Assembly (NCBI GenBank): GCA_009840305.1
Contig: VXNY01000016.1
Location: 1 to 64,000 of the forward strand
Direction of reading: 5' to 3'
DNA from: Gammaproteobacteria bacterium
GTDB lineage: Bacteria > Pseudomonadota > Gammaproteobacteria > Pseudomonadales > Azotimanducaceae
DNA length: 64,000 bases
Part shown: one piece after another, positions 28,080-36,141 of the stretch
Position numbering within the stretch: the first letter of the stretch is position 1
Layout of the letters: each line of letters opens with the position of its first letter
Made by a program: the position numbers and the translations under genes
Notes under the pieces: model-generated
What the model saw: the letters and a program-made list of their open reading frames with translations, nothing else
Databases searched by the model: none
Told to the model about the DNA's origin: nothing

Positions 28080-29675
28080 CTATCTTGTCACCACTGAAGC
28101 GTGTTCCCGACTGGGGGTGAACGATATTTCTGGCCACCTCTCTTGAATAAGCTGTAAGTTGGGTCTCGATGTGGCTAGCAACGCCAAGTGATCCCCACCG
28201 TCTCGCGCCAATTGTGATTGTGTACGAGCACAGAATTCTTGCAGTAACATGGTATCGTCCGAGTTGACCCATCGAACGGTATGAATGTTGCACGGCTCGT
28301 AGGAGCATTCTGCGCCATATTCATTCTCAAGACGAAACGCTACGAGGTCGAACTGTAGCTGACCAATCGCACCTAAGATCACTTCGTTACTCGACAATTT
28401 ATTGAAGACTTGGGTTACCCCTTCTTCGGATAGTTGTTTGATACCTGTTTGTAATCGTTTGGCGTGTAACGGATTCTTTGCCCTTACCCGCTTGAATAAT
28501 TCTGGTGCGAAATTGGGAATACCTTTGAATTGAATCTTTTCTCCTTCAGAGAACGTGTCCCCGATGCGAATCGTTCCGTGATTGTGCAATCCGATGATGT
28601 CGCCCGCATATGCTTCTTCGACTCTCGCCCTATCGCCCGCCATAAACGTAACCGCGTCTGCGATCTTGATATCCCGATCTAACCTTACGTGGCGCATCTT
28701 CATACCCTTTCGGTAAGCACCTGAGCAAACACGAAGAAAAGCGATTCGATCTCGATGCTGAGGATCCATGTTCGCTTGAATCTTAAATACAAACCCACTA
28801 AACGTGTCACTGTATGGGGAAACCATACCATTGTCCGTCTCGCGTTCAAGGGGGGAAGGTGCTTTGTCAACGAAGACGTCCATTAAATCAGTTATACCAA
28901 AGTTTTGTAGTGCTGAACCAAAAAATACAGGAGTCTGCCGACCTTCGAGATACTCTTGATGGTCAGCAACATGACCGGCACCTTTGAGCAATTCAATCGT
29001 TTCCGCGGATTCAGCGTAGTCCGCTCCAAGCAACTTCTTCGCTTCTGGAGAATCTAAACCCTGGATTTGTGGATATTCATAGGTAGTACTCCCATGCCCA
29101 TGTTCGTAAATTTTTAGTGCGTCGGTGTCTAATCGATAGAGACCCCGTAACGATCGACCCGAACCGATCGGCCAACTTATTGGAATACATTCCACCTGAA
29201 GTTCGTCTTCAATGTGACTGAGCATATCTAAAGAATCCATGCATTCTCGGTCCAACTTGTTAACAAGAGTTACGATAGGCGTGTCTCGCATACGACAAAT
29301 TTCTACAAGTTTGCGGGTTCGTGGCTCCACCCCCCTAGCTCCATCAATAACCATGACTGCTGAATCAACGGCGGTGAGAGTTCGATAGGTGTCCTCAGAA
29401 AAGTCTTCGTGCCCGGGAGTGTCCAATAGATTCACGACATAGCCTTGGTAGTCAAACTGCATCACCGATGTGGTAACTGAAATCCCGCGTTGTTGCTCCA
29501 ACGCCATCCAATCTGACTTTGCTTGCCTCCCACTCTTCTTCGCTTTAACGGTCCCGGCTAATTGAATCGCATTGCCCATCAACAGTAATTTTTCAGTGAC
29601 CGTAGTTTTTCCAGCATCAGGATGGGAAATGATGGCAAACGTCCTACGTTTGTCGACCGATTCTTTAATAGTCAT
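28080..29675 (-). CDS. prfC: Peptide chain release factor 3
   Basis: GTPase that removes RF1/RF2 from the ribosome after peptide release. The G domain shows [16 protein letters not shown] (P-loop), [16 protein letters not shown] and NKLDRE, followed by the RF3 insertion [16 protein letters not shown]. Domains 2 and 3 follow. The ATG at 29675 gives [15 protein letters not shown], 531 residues, matching E. coli RF3; an upstream ATG at 29708 would add 11 residues. Confidence 0.96.
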   Translation of the reverse strand: MTIKESVDKRRTFAIISHPDAGKTTVTEKLLLMGNAIQLAGTVKAKKSGRQAKSDWMALEQQRGISVTTSVMQFDYQGYVVNLLDTPGHEDFSEDTYRTLTAVDSAVMVIDGARGVEPRTRKLVEICRMRDTPIVTLVNKLDRECMDSLDMLSHIEDELQVECIPISWPIGSGRSLRGLYRLDTDALKIYEHGHGSTTYEYPQIQGLDSPEAKKLLGADYAESAETIELLKGAGHVADHQEYLEGRQTPVFFGSALQNFGITDLMDVFVDKAPSPLERETDNGMVSPYSDTFSGFVFKIQANMDPQHRDRIAFLRVCSGAYRKGMKMRHVRLDRDIKIADAVTFMAGDRARVEEAYAGDIIGLHNHGTIRIGDTFSEGEKIQFKGIPNFAPELFKRVRAKNPLHAKRLQTGIKQLSEEGVTQVFNKLSSNEVILGAIGQLQFDLVAFRLENEYGAECSYEPCNIHTVRWVNSDDTMLLQEFCARTQSQLARDGGDHLALLATSRPNLQLIQERWPEISFTPSREHASVVTR

Positions 29676-29765
29676 CCGCGATACCCCGTAATGCACCAAC
29701 AAGTCCATTGTCTGAATGTAAAAAAATTGATGTATTCGTTTTTGTCATGTACGAGAGAATATCTT

Positions 29766-30221
29766 CTACACTAATTTCAGAGCAAACACTTCTGCGTGTT
29801 CCCGCCCGTTTGGAGACTGATAATAGTCTATCCGACGATCGATCTTCCTAAATCCCATTGTGCTGTAGAGTTGCTGGGCGACCGTGTTTGACACTCGCAC
29901 TTCAAGAAAGATTTCACGCGCTTCTCGCTCTCTACAACGTGCTAAGGCAAAACACAAGAGATCTCGGCCAAATCCTTTTCCTTGATAGGGTAGATCGACA
30001 CATAAATTCAATAGTTGTACCGAAGGACCAACGAAGTACAAAATGCAATAACCGATAACGCTCTCATCAAAGTTCAATTTCCAACACTCGTAAGCAGCGT
30101 TGTGTATGCAGGATCGAAACGTATTCAAAATCCAGCCAAATGGCATTACGCGCTGTTCAATTGCTACGACAGTTGGTAAATCCGATTCCTCTAATGGCTG
30201 GAAATTTGACTCATTGATCAT
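29766..30221 (-). CDS. rimI: Ribosomal-protein-alanine N-acetyltransferase RimI
   Basis: GNAT enzyme that acetylates the N-terminal Ala of ribosomal protein S18. The 151 residues show the acetyl-CoA loop YQGKGFGRDLL, then IFLEVRVSNTVAQQLYSTMGFRKI and the closing YYQSPNGREHAEVFALKL. The ATG at 30221 overlaps the upstream gene stop by 11 bases and gives the normal length; a longer frame to 30302 would lie inside the neighbour. Confidence 0.92.
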   Translation of the reverse strand: MINESNFQPLEESDLPTVVAIEQRVMPFGWILNTFRSCIHNAAYECWKLNFDESVIGYCILYFVGPSVQLLNLCVDLPYQGKGFGRDLLCFALARCREREAREIFLEVRVSNTVAQQLYSTMGFRKIDRRIDYYQSPNGREHAEVFALKLV

Positions 30222-30879
30222 CTCGGAGGAATGTCCAAATACTCTTCTTAAACGTGCTAGGGTCAGATTCATCCACGCAATGTAAAACTCTAGCTTCGTC
30301 AAAAATTTCAGCGCTCGCTAACTGACTAGCCTTTTTACCGACTGCGACTATGAATCCGGGGAGTCCATTTCCTGCATTTCTAGCCTTCGCAAGAAACGCG
30401 CGTTGAGCTCCTTCTAACGAGGTGTCGTTGCCACCCTTGATATGGGGAAGTCGCGCCTCTTCCGGCCAGTTGAACCCAAAAAATGAAACTTCAGCATTAG
30501 CACCGTCAATTCCTTTTAATAGTCGGTACGCACGAAGTACATCTTCTGTGAATTCTCGATCCATCGCTTCATCATCCTTGATCAGTAACAACCCTGCCGA
30601 AAAGCTACAACTGACGGAAACTTGCACGCAGCGACTTGATTGTCTGTCTTGTTTGCTCACCTGACCCTTTGATTTGGTCGAAGGTGGCGAGTCAGAATCC
30701 AGGGCATGCGACTGTGGTTTCACCTTCGACGAACTCGAGCTAGAAGAAGGGGACTCAGGTCTATCGGACTCTTGCGCGGGCTCGTCCCGTATATAGTCTT
30801 TTTGAGTGCGATCTACAGTACGTGGTCGCCACACGTCTATCCCCAATTTCTGTAACCACTGAACTTTGTTGGAATCCAT
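30211..30879 (-). CDS. HolD-like protein (candidate polymerase III psi subunit) before rimI
   Basis: A 222-residue protein starting at the ATG at 30879. Its N-terminus (VQWLQKLGIDVWRPR) resembles the short peptide by which HolD (psi) binds chi (HolC). Then comes a low-complexity Ser/Pro/Lys-rich linker with a run of seven serines, and a globular C-terminal domain (about 90-222). In E. coli holD directly precedes rimI, and the same position here supports the call. The linker makes it longer than E. coli psi (about 137 residues). An alternative is an unrelated protein that kept the locus. Confidence 0.55.
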   Translation of the reverse strand: MDSNKVQWLQKLGIDVWRPRTVDRTQKDYIRDEPAQESDRPESPSSSSSSSKVKPQSHALDSDSPPSTKSKGQVSKQDRQSSRCVQVSVSCSFSAGLLLIKDDEAMDREFTEDVLRAYRLLKGIDGANAEVSFFGFNWPEEARLPHIKGGNDTSLEGAQRAFLAKARNAGNGLPGFIVAVGKKASQLASAEIFDEARVLHCVDESDPSTFKKSIWTFLRDDQ

Positions 30880-31025
30880 ATGTGTATTAAACCAACACAA
30901 GCTTACGAGGGAGAACTAAATGCTGTGGGGTAGAAGGCGACACAATACTCACGTTCACGCTGACGTGAAAAGAGTAGTGGTAGAACGGCTCGGTGAACTA
31001 AAGGAAATTAAACTTTGTTAAATCG

Positions 31026-31232
31026 CTATACGTTTGTTTTTTTCTTTCGAGGTGGTTGCGGTTTGCGGGAGATCACAATGTGCTTACTGCGGTTTTTCTC
31101 ATCTTGTCCGGTTGCACCAGCCGGGACCGATTTAATTCTCATTCCTTCTTTTAGATAAACTTCGATATCTCGTTCTAATTCCTCGCGGGACTTGCGCATT
31201 GACGCTAAGGTCGCGGTTACTTTTCTAGCCAT
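31026..31232 (-). CDS. Small basic protein, unknown function
   Basis: A 68-residue, Lys/Arg-rich protein. A helix REELERDIEVYLKEGMRIKSVPAG is followed by a basic tail ending in three lysines. The ATG has a strong AAGGA site 5 bases upstream and a plausible promoter with a palindrome, so it is probably a real gene. The helix followed by a strand-like IKSVP recalls small conserved gammaproteobacterial proteins with an FL..GG.I..VP motif, but I cannot assign a family. Nucleic-acid binding is possible from charge alone. Confidence 0.6.
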   Translation of the reverse strand: MARKVTATLASMRKSREELERDIEVYLKEGMRIKSVPAGATGQDEKNRSKHIVISRKPQPPRKKKTNV

Positions 31233-31647
31233 TTTTTCCTTTCGAGTTCCCTTATAAACCGTATAGTATAACTACAAATCGTGTTTCATAAATTATATGT
31301 ACGTACATATTTATAAGTTTTTAGAATAGGGATAATCGAGCTGATTAGCCTAGGCAATCAGAGAAAAAGTCGGGCAAAAACAAAGTATATGTTTTCCACT
31401 ATTTTCTGTTGTTATTTCTTCTTGTTTCGTTCGTCATCCCGCGAGGTTCGCATCGTGGCTCCATCCCTTTAAAAGTAACCTAGCGTCCTGCGAATTGTTA
31501 CTTCAAAATTTGTTAGGGTTCAGCCTTTTGCATCGCTCTTCACTGCTTTGAGTAAATTTTTTCGTACTGTTGACTTTCAACCGCACATAGTCTACAACAT
31601 TAAGGAATCGTGTCTACAACGGCCTTAATATCCCGTTGAATGACAAG
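31233..31647. other. Gene-free stretch
   Basis: No convincing reading frame. It holds the palindrome-bearing promoter region of the small basic protein gene at its left end. An inverted repeat ATTAAGG/CCTTAAT (31599-31605 and 31623-31629) follows the proline-rich ORF on the minus strand and could act as a weak transcript end. It is AT-rich, with no RNA gene I recognise. Confidence 0.5.
31265..31310 (-). promoter_or_regulatory. Candidate promoter and 16-bp palindrome upstream of the small basic protein gene
   Basis: On the minus strand a -10-like TATACT (31265-31270) is 16 bases from a weak -35-like TTTATG (31287-31292). Just upstream is the perfect 16-bp palindrome ATATGTACGTACATAT (31295-31310). 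The position next to the -35 suggests a regulator site. The regulator is unknown. Confidence 0.35.
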
Positions 31648-31812
31648 TTATCCTTTCTTTTCAGGCGGTAACGGACTTGGTTGCGGAGGCGTAGGATTAC
31701 TAGGAGGACTTTCAGGTGGAAGTTTCGGTGGTTGAATATTAGGATTTCTCGGTGGCCCACTCTTTTCTACTCTTTCTCTCCACGCTACACTTTGCTGATC
31801 TTTATTTCCCAT
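31648..31812 (-). CDS. 54-residue proline-rich protein coupled to the SLATT-like gene
   Basis: A small gene. The ATG at 31812 overlaps the stop of the upstream 2TM gene as TAATG, and GGGAG lies just upstream of it. The product is polar at the N-terminus (SVAWRERVEKSG) and then very proline-rich: 16 of 54 residues are Pro, all between 20 and 50, ending in a basic PEKKG. There is no signal peptide or membrane segment. Tight coupling implies co-expression with the membrane protein. Function unknown; partner, regulator or antidote are inferences. Confidence 0.65.
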   Translation of the reverse strand: MGNKDQQSVAWRERVEKSGPPRNPNIQPPKLPPESPPSNPTPPQPSPLPPEKKG

Positions 31813-32354
31813 TACGTCGTCTCCCTTTGTATGTAATATTCGAGTTCACTAAGTGCTTCTCTGGAACTTTCATCACGTAAACGATCATCCTCTGTAATAA
31901 ACTTGTCTGGAATAGTTAGCAACATATTCACACTACGGGTCAGTCTGGTGCACCAAGCTGATGCTTCCTGTTCCGACACCTCTGTTGTCTGAATTGTATC
32001 CCACAATTCCTTTATTTCGGCGTTCAATGACGAACATCCCGATATAACCGGATCTAACAGATCGTATTTTGTTGAAAGTTTCGAAATCTTATCAACAAAG
32101 TACAGAGCGAGAAGTATTGCTATGCCTGCTACTTCAACAATATCTAAAAAGTCTTGAAGTTCATCAAATTTCTGAGCAAGTGCCAAAGCAGGAAATACCG
32201 CCAAAAACGCTGCTAATGCCCCGGCAATCTGCAACGCAATCGTATATCGTCGATATCTTCTTTTCAGCAATCGATAATATCGTTCAAAACGTTTTAAATC
32301 AAACCACTCATCCACAATGGCTTGTTTGGTGTGGAGTGTTACAGGTTGTTTCAC
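31812..32354 (-). CDS. Two-TM SLATT-like membrane protein
   Basis: A 180-residue protein. A basic helical N-terminus (KRFERYYRLLKRRYRRY) is followed by two membrane helices (about 38-60 and 71-88) and a long cytoplasmic helical C-terminus rich in Glu and Ser. This layout matches SLATT-type 2TM effector proteins found in nucleotide-signal and other conflict systems, but no nucleotide sensor or cyclase gene is adjacent. The GTG start has AGAGAG nearby. The 54-residue proline-rich ORF follows with a TAATG overlap. Family assignment rests on topology only. Confidence 0.55.
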   Translation of the reverse strand: MKQPVTLHTKQAIVDEWFDLKRFERYYRLLKRRYRRYTIALQIAGALAAFLAVFPALALAQKFDELQDFLDIVEVAGIAILLALYFVDKISKLSTKYDLLDPVISGCSSLNAEIKELWDTIQTTEVSEQEASAWCTRLTRSVNMLLTIPDKFITEDDRLRDESSREALSELEYYIQRETT

Positions 32355-32626
32355 TTATCTCTCTTGCTTTAGCTATTAGGTCAGACGACAGTGAATTGTA
32401 AGTCAACCGTAGCTTCAACAAACAATAACAGGCGCGGTCAGAAAGTAAGGGTCTTCTTTAATCTAACACTGAATCAAAACACCCTTTATACCTCGGAAGC
32501 ATAAGCTTGTATCGCTCGTTTAGGTTCCTCAAAAGCAGCCGGAACCCATTCGTGCTTTTTCGGAAATGTTTTCTGAGTCTATCTCTCTATTACTTGAAAC
32601 AATGCAATATTCAGCGAAAATTCAAA

Positions 32627-32642
32627 CGAGCAATATTGCTCG
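32627..32642. repeat. Perfect 16-bp palindrome
   Basis: CGAGCAATATTGCTCG reads the same on both strands with no spacer. It lies in gene-free DNA about 270 bases upstream of the SLATT-like gene on its promoter side. It may be a protein-binding site. No flanking T run marks it as a terminator. Confidence 0.5.
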
Positions 32643-33076
32643 GGATCACCAATCTGATAGTCCGTTAATTGAGCGTTTGCGTCATCGGGACTGCGAAGGT
32701 TTTTTTTCGCCACGTGATTTTTAGAACTAGACTCTCTCAGTAAGTGATCTGAACCGATGTAGTTGCCTTACGATCAGAGCGTTTTTTTGTCTCCGCAATA
32801 TAGGCGACGTACACAGACTACTAAATGTACTAATTTCTCGCCATTCTCATTTTTCTGCAGATGGACTTCTTCGCGATGTGCTTAGGTACCGTTAAGCCCC
32901 TCTTATACTAGAACTCTTCGATGTTGTAGATGATCAATTAGGTCAAATTAACATTACGAAAGCAGCAAACTGGAGGAAGACCTTTTAATGAACCGGAGTT
33001 CGATCCAATTTAACGAAATTCATACCACTAGATCGTCTGCTTCAAGTACGGGATCACAGTAGCCAATCAAACTAGA

Positions 33077-33092
33077 TGTTCCACGTGGAACA
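33077..33092. promoter_or_regulatory. parS-like ParB-binding site
   Basis: TGTTCCACGTGGAACA, a perfect 16-bp palindrome identical to the parS sequence known from Pseudomonas aeruginosa. ParB-CTP clamps load at parS to segregate chromosomes or plasmids. No parA or parB gene is in the window, so it would be served in trans if functional. It sits in gene-free DNA beside the phhB relic. Confidence 0.7.
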
Positions 33093-33185
33093 TTTATACA
33101 GTACATTAGATTTTATTTCCCTCAGATACCAAATAGATTTCTTTCCATGGCATTCGTCCAGTGAATTCTGATCTCCTTTTGAGCA

Positions 33186-33401
33186 TTATTTCAAAGTAAT
33201 GCTCTCAAGATGATGTTGAGCGGTCTCAGCAAGCATTGTTGCGACTCTGCAACCAGTAATACCCGCAGGATTTGAAGTCTGCTTAAAACAGTTTAAATTT
33301 GCATTCAAATTTAATAGACTCTCTTCAAACCGTACTGTCAAATTTCCACGAAGAAATATTGATATACAGTGCATCAATCGCCTATGGAATCGATTTGTCA
33401 C
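33186..33401 (-). pseudogene. Decayed partial copy of phhB (pterin-4a-carbinolamine dehydratase)
   Basis: On this strand the frame reads ...VATMLAETAQHHLES, matching VAELAETVQHHPEM of the intact phhB at 35736-36092. At DNA level 25 bases of phhB (GATGATGTTGAACGG then TCTCAGCAAG, plus strand) recur here at about 33209-33233 with one change. Similarity continues to about 33355 with a small insertion. The copy lacks the C-terminal third and the Pro of HHP, so it is a relic. Confidence 0.7.
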
Positions 33402-33504
33402 CTTCCTGTAAATGTTCGCTGCGGAATTGATATCGCCTGCGTCAGTCAGACAGCATTGAACACTGTCAATCTTTGGGAGTCCAAAAATTATTTAGTCAGG
33501 ACAA

Positions 33505-34212
33505 CTAGTCTTCAAGCTGAAACGGAGATACAGAGTAATCCAACACCCTTTCCCCAAATTTAAGTTTTAGGGCAAGCACCTCGGTTAACACCTCATCTAA
33601 GAATCTCACTGTTCTGTAAGGAATCAATACTTGAACAATCGATCCTGTTGGAGTCGCATCGATGTACTTATAGCGACTTCCCTGAAGCAGTTTCTTCTGC
33701 TGCCAATATTGAAGTTGCGAAAAGAGATCGCCAGTGTCTCGCATACTTACCTTTTCTTTTGGAAATTTAGTGTTGATTGCTTCTTCAAACTGAAAATCAT
33801 GAAACTTGACATTTCTATAGATGTCGGAGAGAAGTTTCTGTGTTTCTGACTCAAGTGCTTTAAAGAGTAACGGTAACGAGTGTCCAGATTGACCAGACCA
33901 AGATTTTTGCAGTCCCGTTTCACAATACTTCATCAATTTAAAGGTTTGTTCTAGGGCATACCCTAAATTGGACGAAGCCACGCACGAACTACCCATAACT
34001 CTGGCACGGTCGAGCTCATGCATGTTGATGAAAATTTCTTCCTGCCGTTTTGGTGGCTTTGGTTCTCCCGTTGGTTCAGTTTCGAGCGGTCCAAACCCGT
34101 CTATGTTCTTGAGGATTGGTACTAAAAGGAACTTTGCAGCTTGAATGAAAGCTGCAATCATTGTGAAACGCCTATTTGCAATAATTTCCGTCGCAGTATT
34201 CTGTGGAATCAT
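33505..34212 (-). CDS. Unknown protein in the accessory stretch
   Basis: About 235 residues from ATG 34212 (a TTG at 34233 is also possible). A hydrophobic N-terminal segment (MIAAFIQAAKFLLVPIL) may be a membrane anchor. The middle is helical (MHELDRARVMGSSCVASSNLG and ALESETQKLLSDIYRN), and the end is beta/alpha (GSRYKYIDATPTGSIVQVLIPYRTVRFLDEVL). I do not recognise a family. It lies next to an orphan HsdR-N-like nuclease gene, 210 bases apart in the same direction, so a joint defence role is possible but unproven. Confidence 0.5.
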   Translation of the reverse strand: MIPQNTATEIIANRRFTMIAAFIQAAKFLLVPILKNIDGFGPLETEPTGEPKPPKRQEEIFINMHELDRARVMGSSCVASSNLGYALEQTFKLMKYCETGLQKSWSGQSGHSLPLLFKALESETQKLLSDIYRNVKFHDFQFEEAINTKFPKEKVSMRDTGDLFSQLQYWQQKKLLQGSRYKYIDATPTGSIVQVLIPYRTVRFLDEVLTEVLALKLKFGERVLDYSVSPFQLED

Positions 34213-34419
34213 GTGGTTATTGTTCTTACCCAAAGGCTAAGTTTGAGGACCAACATCAAGTGCTGTCCTATCGGTTTAGAGTGTAGATGCTGGATCTAAC
34301 TCTCACATAAAATTCATAACGGTCTGCTCAGAAGTGTAGGAGAATGTGTAATTCCTGAATGAAAACACGAATGGGTCGAGAATTCGAGGTCTGAGAGAGC
34401 AACAATTTCGGTTCTTAGG

Positions 34420-35652
34420 CTACCTGCGTTTCCGCGGCTTTCCTTCGGGTAACCAAGTTTCGTAGTCCTGTCCTTCTATAAGAGGAGGGCTGAAGAGGAG
34501 CGCGGCATCTTCGACCAAAGTACTTTGGTTCGACCTGTTGTGCATATCAGCGGTCCAAATCTCATTGCCTGCGACTGTATGTTGGTTTGCGTGAATTTCA
34601 GTCTTGTCGCCGGAAACAACGTTTGAAGCTGATATCAATTTTTCAACAAACTCACTCGAACCGTGATCATAACACTCAGCAAATCGAGAGAGTAGGTCAA
34701 ACGGTACTGTCGCTCGATTTTTACTCTTGGTCCAACCCATACCCTTAATTCTAAATGCCCGCGCGCGTTGCGAACTCTTTAAGATCTCACCACTTTCTAA
34801 TTGACAAGTCTGTTCTTCAAAAACCGATGCCTCCTCAGCTAATTCTCGATTATCGTCTCTATGTTCAGAAGTGTTAATCGGCTGAATTTCTATTTCGTCC
34901 CTACTACTTTTCTCACGATTCGAGAATGCTATGTGGCGATCATAAACATATTTATACAAAGCACTCTTGACTATCCCAATCAAATTTGGGAGGTTGTTTT
35001 GATTTAAAACCTTCGGTAAGTTCATTGTCGGATGTTTCTTTCTCATTTGAGTAATCATCCATCGGGTAAATTCTTCTGAAGGATGGTTAGCCGTGTCATT
35101 AAACCAACTCATGAGTCGAGACTCTAACTCGACATCCGTTGCCACTCTATGTGCAGTATCTGCTTCAAAACTATCGCCCAAAAAAGCTTTTAGAAATTCG
35201 GCATCTTGGGGTTTAGGGTCGGTTACGTCATGCAAGAAAGAAGCTTCTTTCTTCAAAAAATTATTTGCAGTATCGCGAGAATACCAAAGATATCTTCGGC
35301 CATTAGTAATAATTCCAAATTTTGCTGTTGAATGAGAGATATATCCGTCCAACTGAGCGAACACTCTCGTATCTTCGATACTCGCACTTAGTGGTTTAGC
35401 TTCGACAAGAATGACGACTCTTCCTTCTCGATCAAATAGGGCGTAATCTACGGTGCGCCTACCATACTTATCCATGGGATACTCTTGGCGACAAATTTTT
35501 GGGTTTCTCACCTCCCACCTTAACATTTCGAAAAACGGATTGATCAAAGAAGATCGTGTTTCCATTTCAGACGATACATACTCCAAACGCTCCCGAACGA
35601 GAGCAGCAAAATCTCTCAGATCTATTAACAGTTCGCTAGCCGATAGAGCCAT
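34420..35652 (-). CDS. Orphan HsdR-N-like restriction endonuclease protein
   Basis: A 410-residue protein with a type I restriction enzyme HsdR N-terminal-like nuclease domain. The PD-(D/E)xK core is visible as D69 in RRTVDYALFD and E84-A-K86 in VVILVEAKPL, followed by TAKFGIITNGRRYLWYSR. No helicase motor is present, so it is a stand-alone nuclease-domain protein. The C-terminal part (about 290-345, RAFRIKGMGWTKSKNRATVPF) is an unassigned domain. ATG at 35652 follows GAGGTG. It is one of two genes bracketed by phhB and its relic. A defence function is likely but inferred. Confidence 0.72.
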   Translation of the reverse strand: MALSASELLIDLRDFAALVRERLEYVSSEMETRSSLINPFFEMLRWEVRNPKICRQEYPMDKYGRRTVDYALFDREGRVVILVEAKPLSASIEDTRVFAQLDGYISHSTAKFGIITNGRRYLWYSRDTANNFLKKEASFLHDVTDPKPQDAEFLKAFLGDSFEADTAHRVATDVELESRLMSWFNDTANHPSEEFTRWMITQMRKKHPTMNLPKVLNQNNLPNLIGIVKSALYKYVYDRHIAFSNREKSSRDEIEIQPINTSEHRDDNRELAEEASVFEEQTCQLESGEILKSSQRARAFRIKGMGWTKSKNRATVPFDLLSRFAECYDHGSSEFVEKLISASNVVSGDKTEIHANQHTVAGNEIWTADMHNRSNQSTLVEDAALLFSPPLIEGQDYETWLPEGKPRKRR

Positions 35653-35735
35653 CAATCACCTCGACAGTAGTACTCACAGAAAACCGATATTATGTACATC
35701 ACCAGTCCTGCAAAGTTTCAAGTATTATTCGTTTA

Positions 35736-36092
35736 TCACAATTCAATTAAGTCGTAGATTTTTTCACACTTAGCCGCCATGATGAAATCATTCAAGTGCA
35801 AACCGCCGACCGAATGGGACCACCACTTAACGGTTAAGAAGTGATATTCTGTGGTCATCTCTGGATGATGTTGAACGGTCTCAGCAAGTTCGGCTACGTG
35901 ATTGTGGAAGGAAATAACCGCGGGATATGCTGAACATTTGAATTTACGTTCAAGATAGTAAAACTTCCGTTCGACCGAATAGTTCACCTTCCACGATGGG
36001 ATCTCATTCAGTAACTCCTTTATCTCCTCGGTAGACAATGATTTTGATTCCTTGGAGAGAGGTTCAATGTTGCGATCTGCTAATGCTGTCAT
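35736..36092 (-). CDS. phhB: Pterin-4a-carbinolamine dehydratase
   Basis: Regenerates tetrahydropterin cofactor by dehydrating the 4a-carbinolamine. The 118 residues from ATG 36092 show WKVNYSVERKFYYLERKFKC, the active-site region AELAETVQHHPEM, and VKWWSHSVGGLHLNDFIMAAK. A TTG at 36131 would add 13 residues. No aromatic amino acid hydroxylase is adjacent. A decayed copy lies 2.4 kb away. Confidence 0.92.
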   Translation of the reverse strand: MTALADRNIEPLSKESKSLSTEEIKELLNEIPSWKVNYSVERKFYYLERKFKCSAYPAVISFHNHVAELAETVQHHPEMTTEYHFLTVKWWSHSVGGLHLNDFIMAAKCEKIYDLIEL

Positions 36093-36141
36093 GGGATTAA
36101 GTGTCCTTGGATTAGAGTTTATAAGTGACAAAGTTTACCGA

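Larger units (their letters stand above)
32355..33185. other. Long gene-free stretch with two perfect palindromes
   Basis: About 830 bases without a believable gene on either strand. It contains the 16-bp palindrome at 32627-32642, a run of eight T at about 32701-32709, a run of seven T near 32782, and the parS-like site at 33077-33092. Such emptiness is unusual against the compact core on either side and suggests decayed accessory DNA. Confidence 0.6.

Noticed and set aside
32069-32401. Plus-strand 110-residue frame opposite the SLATT-like gene
   Set aside because: It is the shadow of the minus-strand gene; no domain match and no ribosome-binding site.
32355-33185. Additional small genes in the gene-free stretch
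   Set aside because: No frame has both a Shine-Dalgarno and a believable start with recognisable protein character.
33181-33204. Inverted repeat GAGCATTA/TAATGCTC as a terminator
   Set aside because: No T run follows on either strand; the stem lies at the decayed phhB end.
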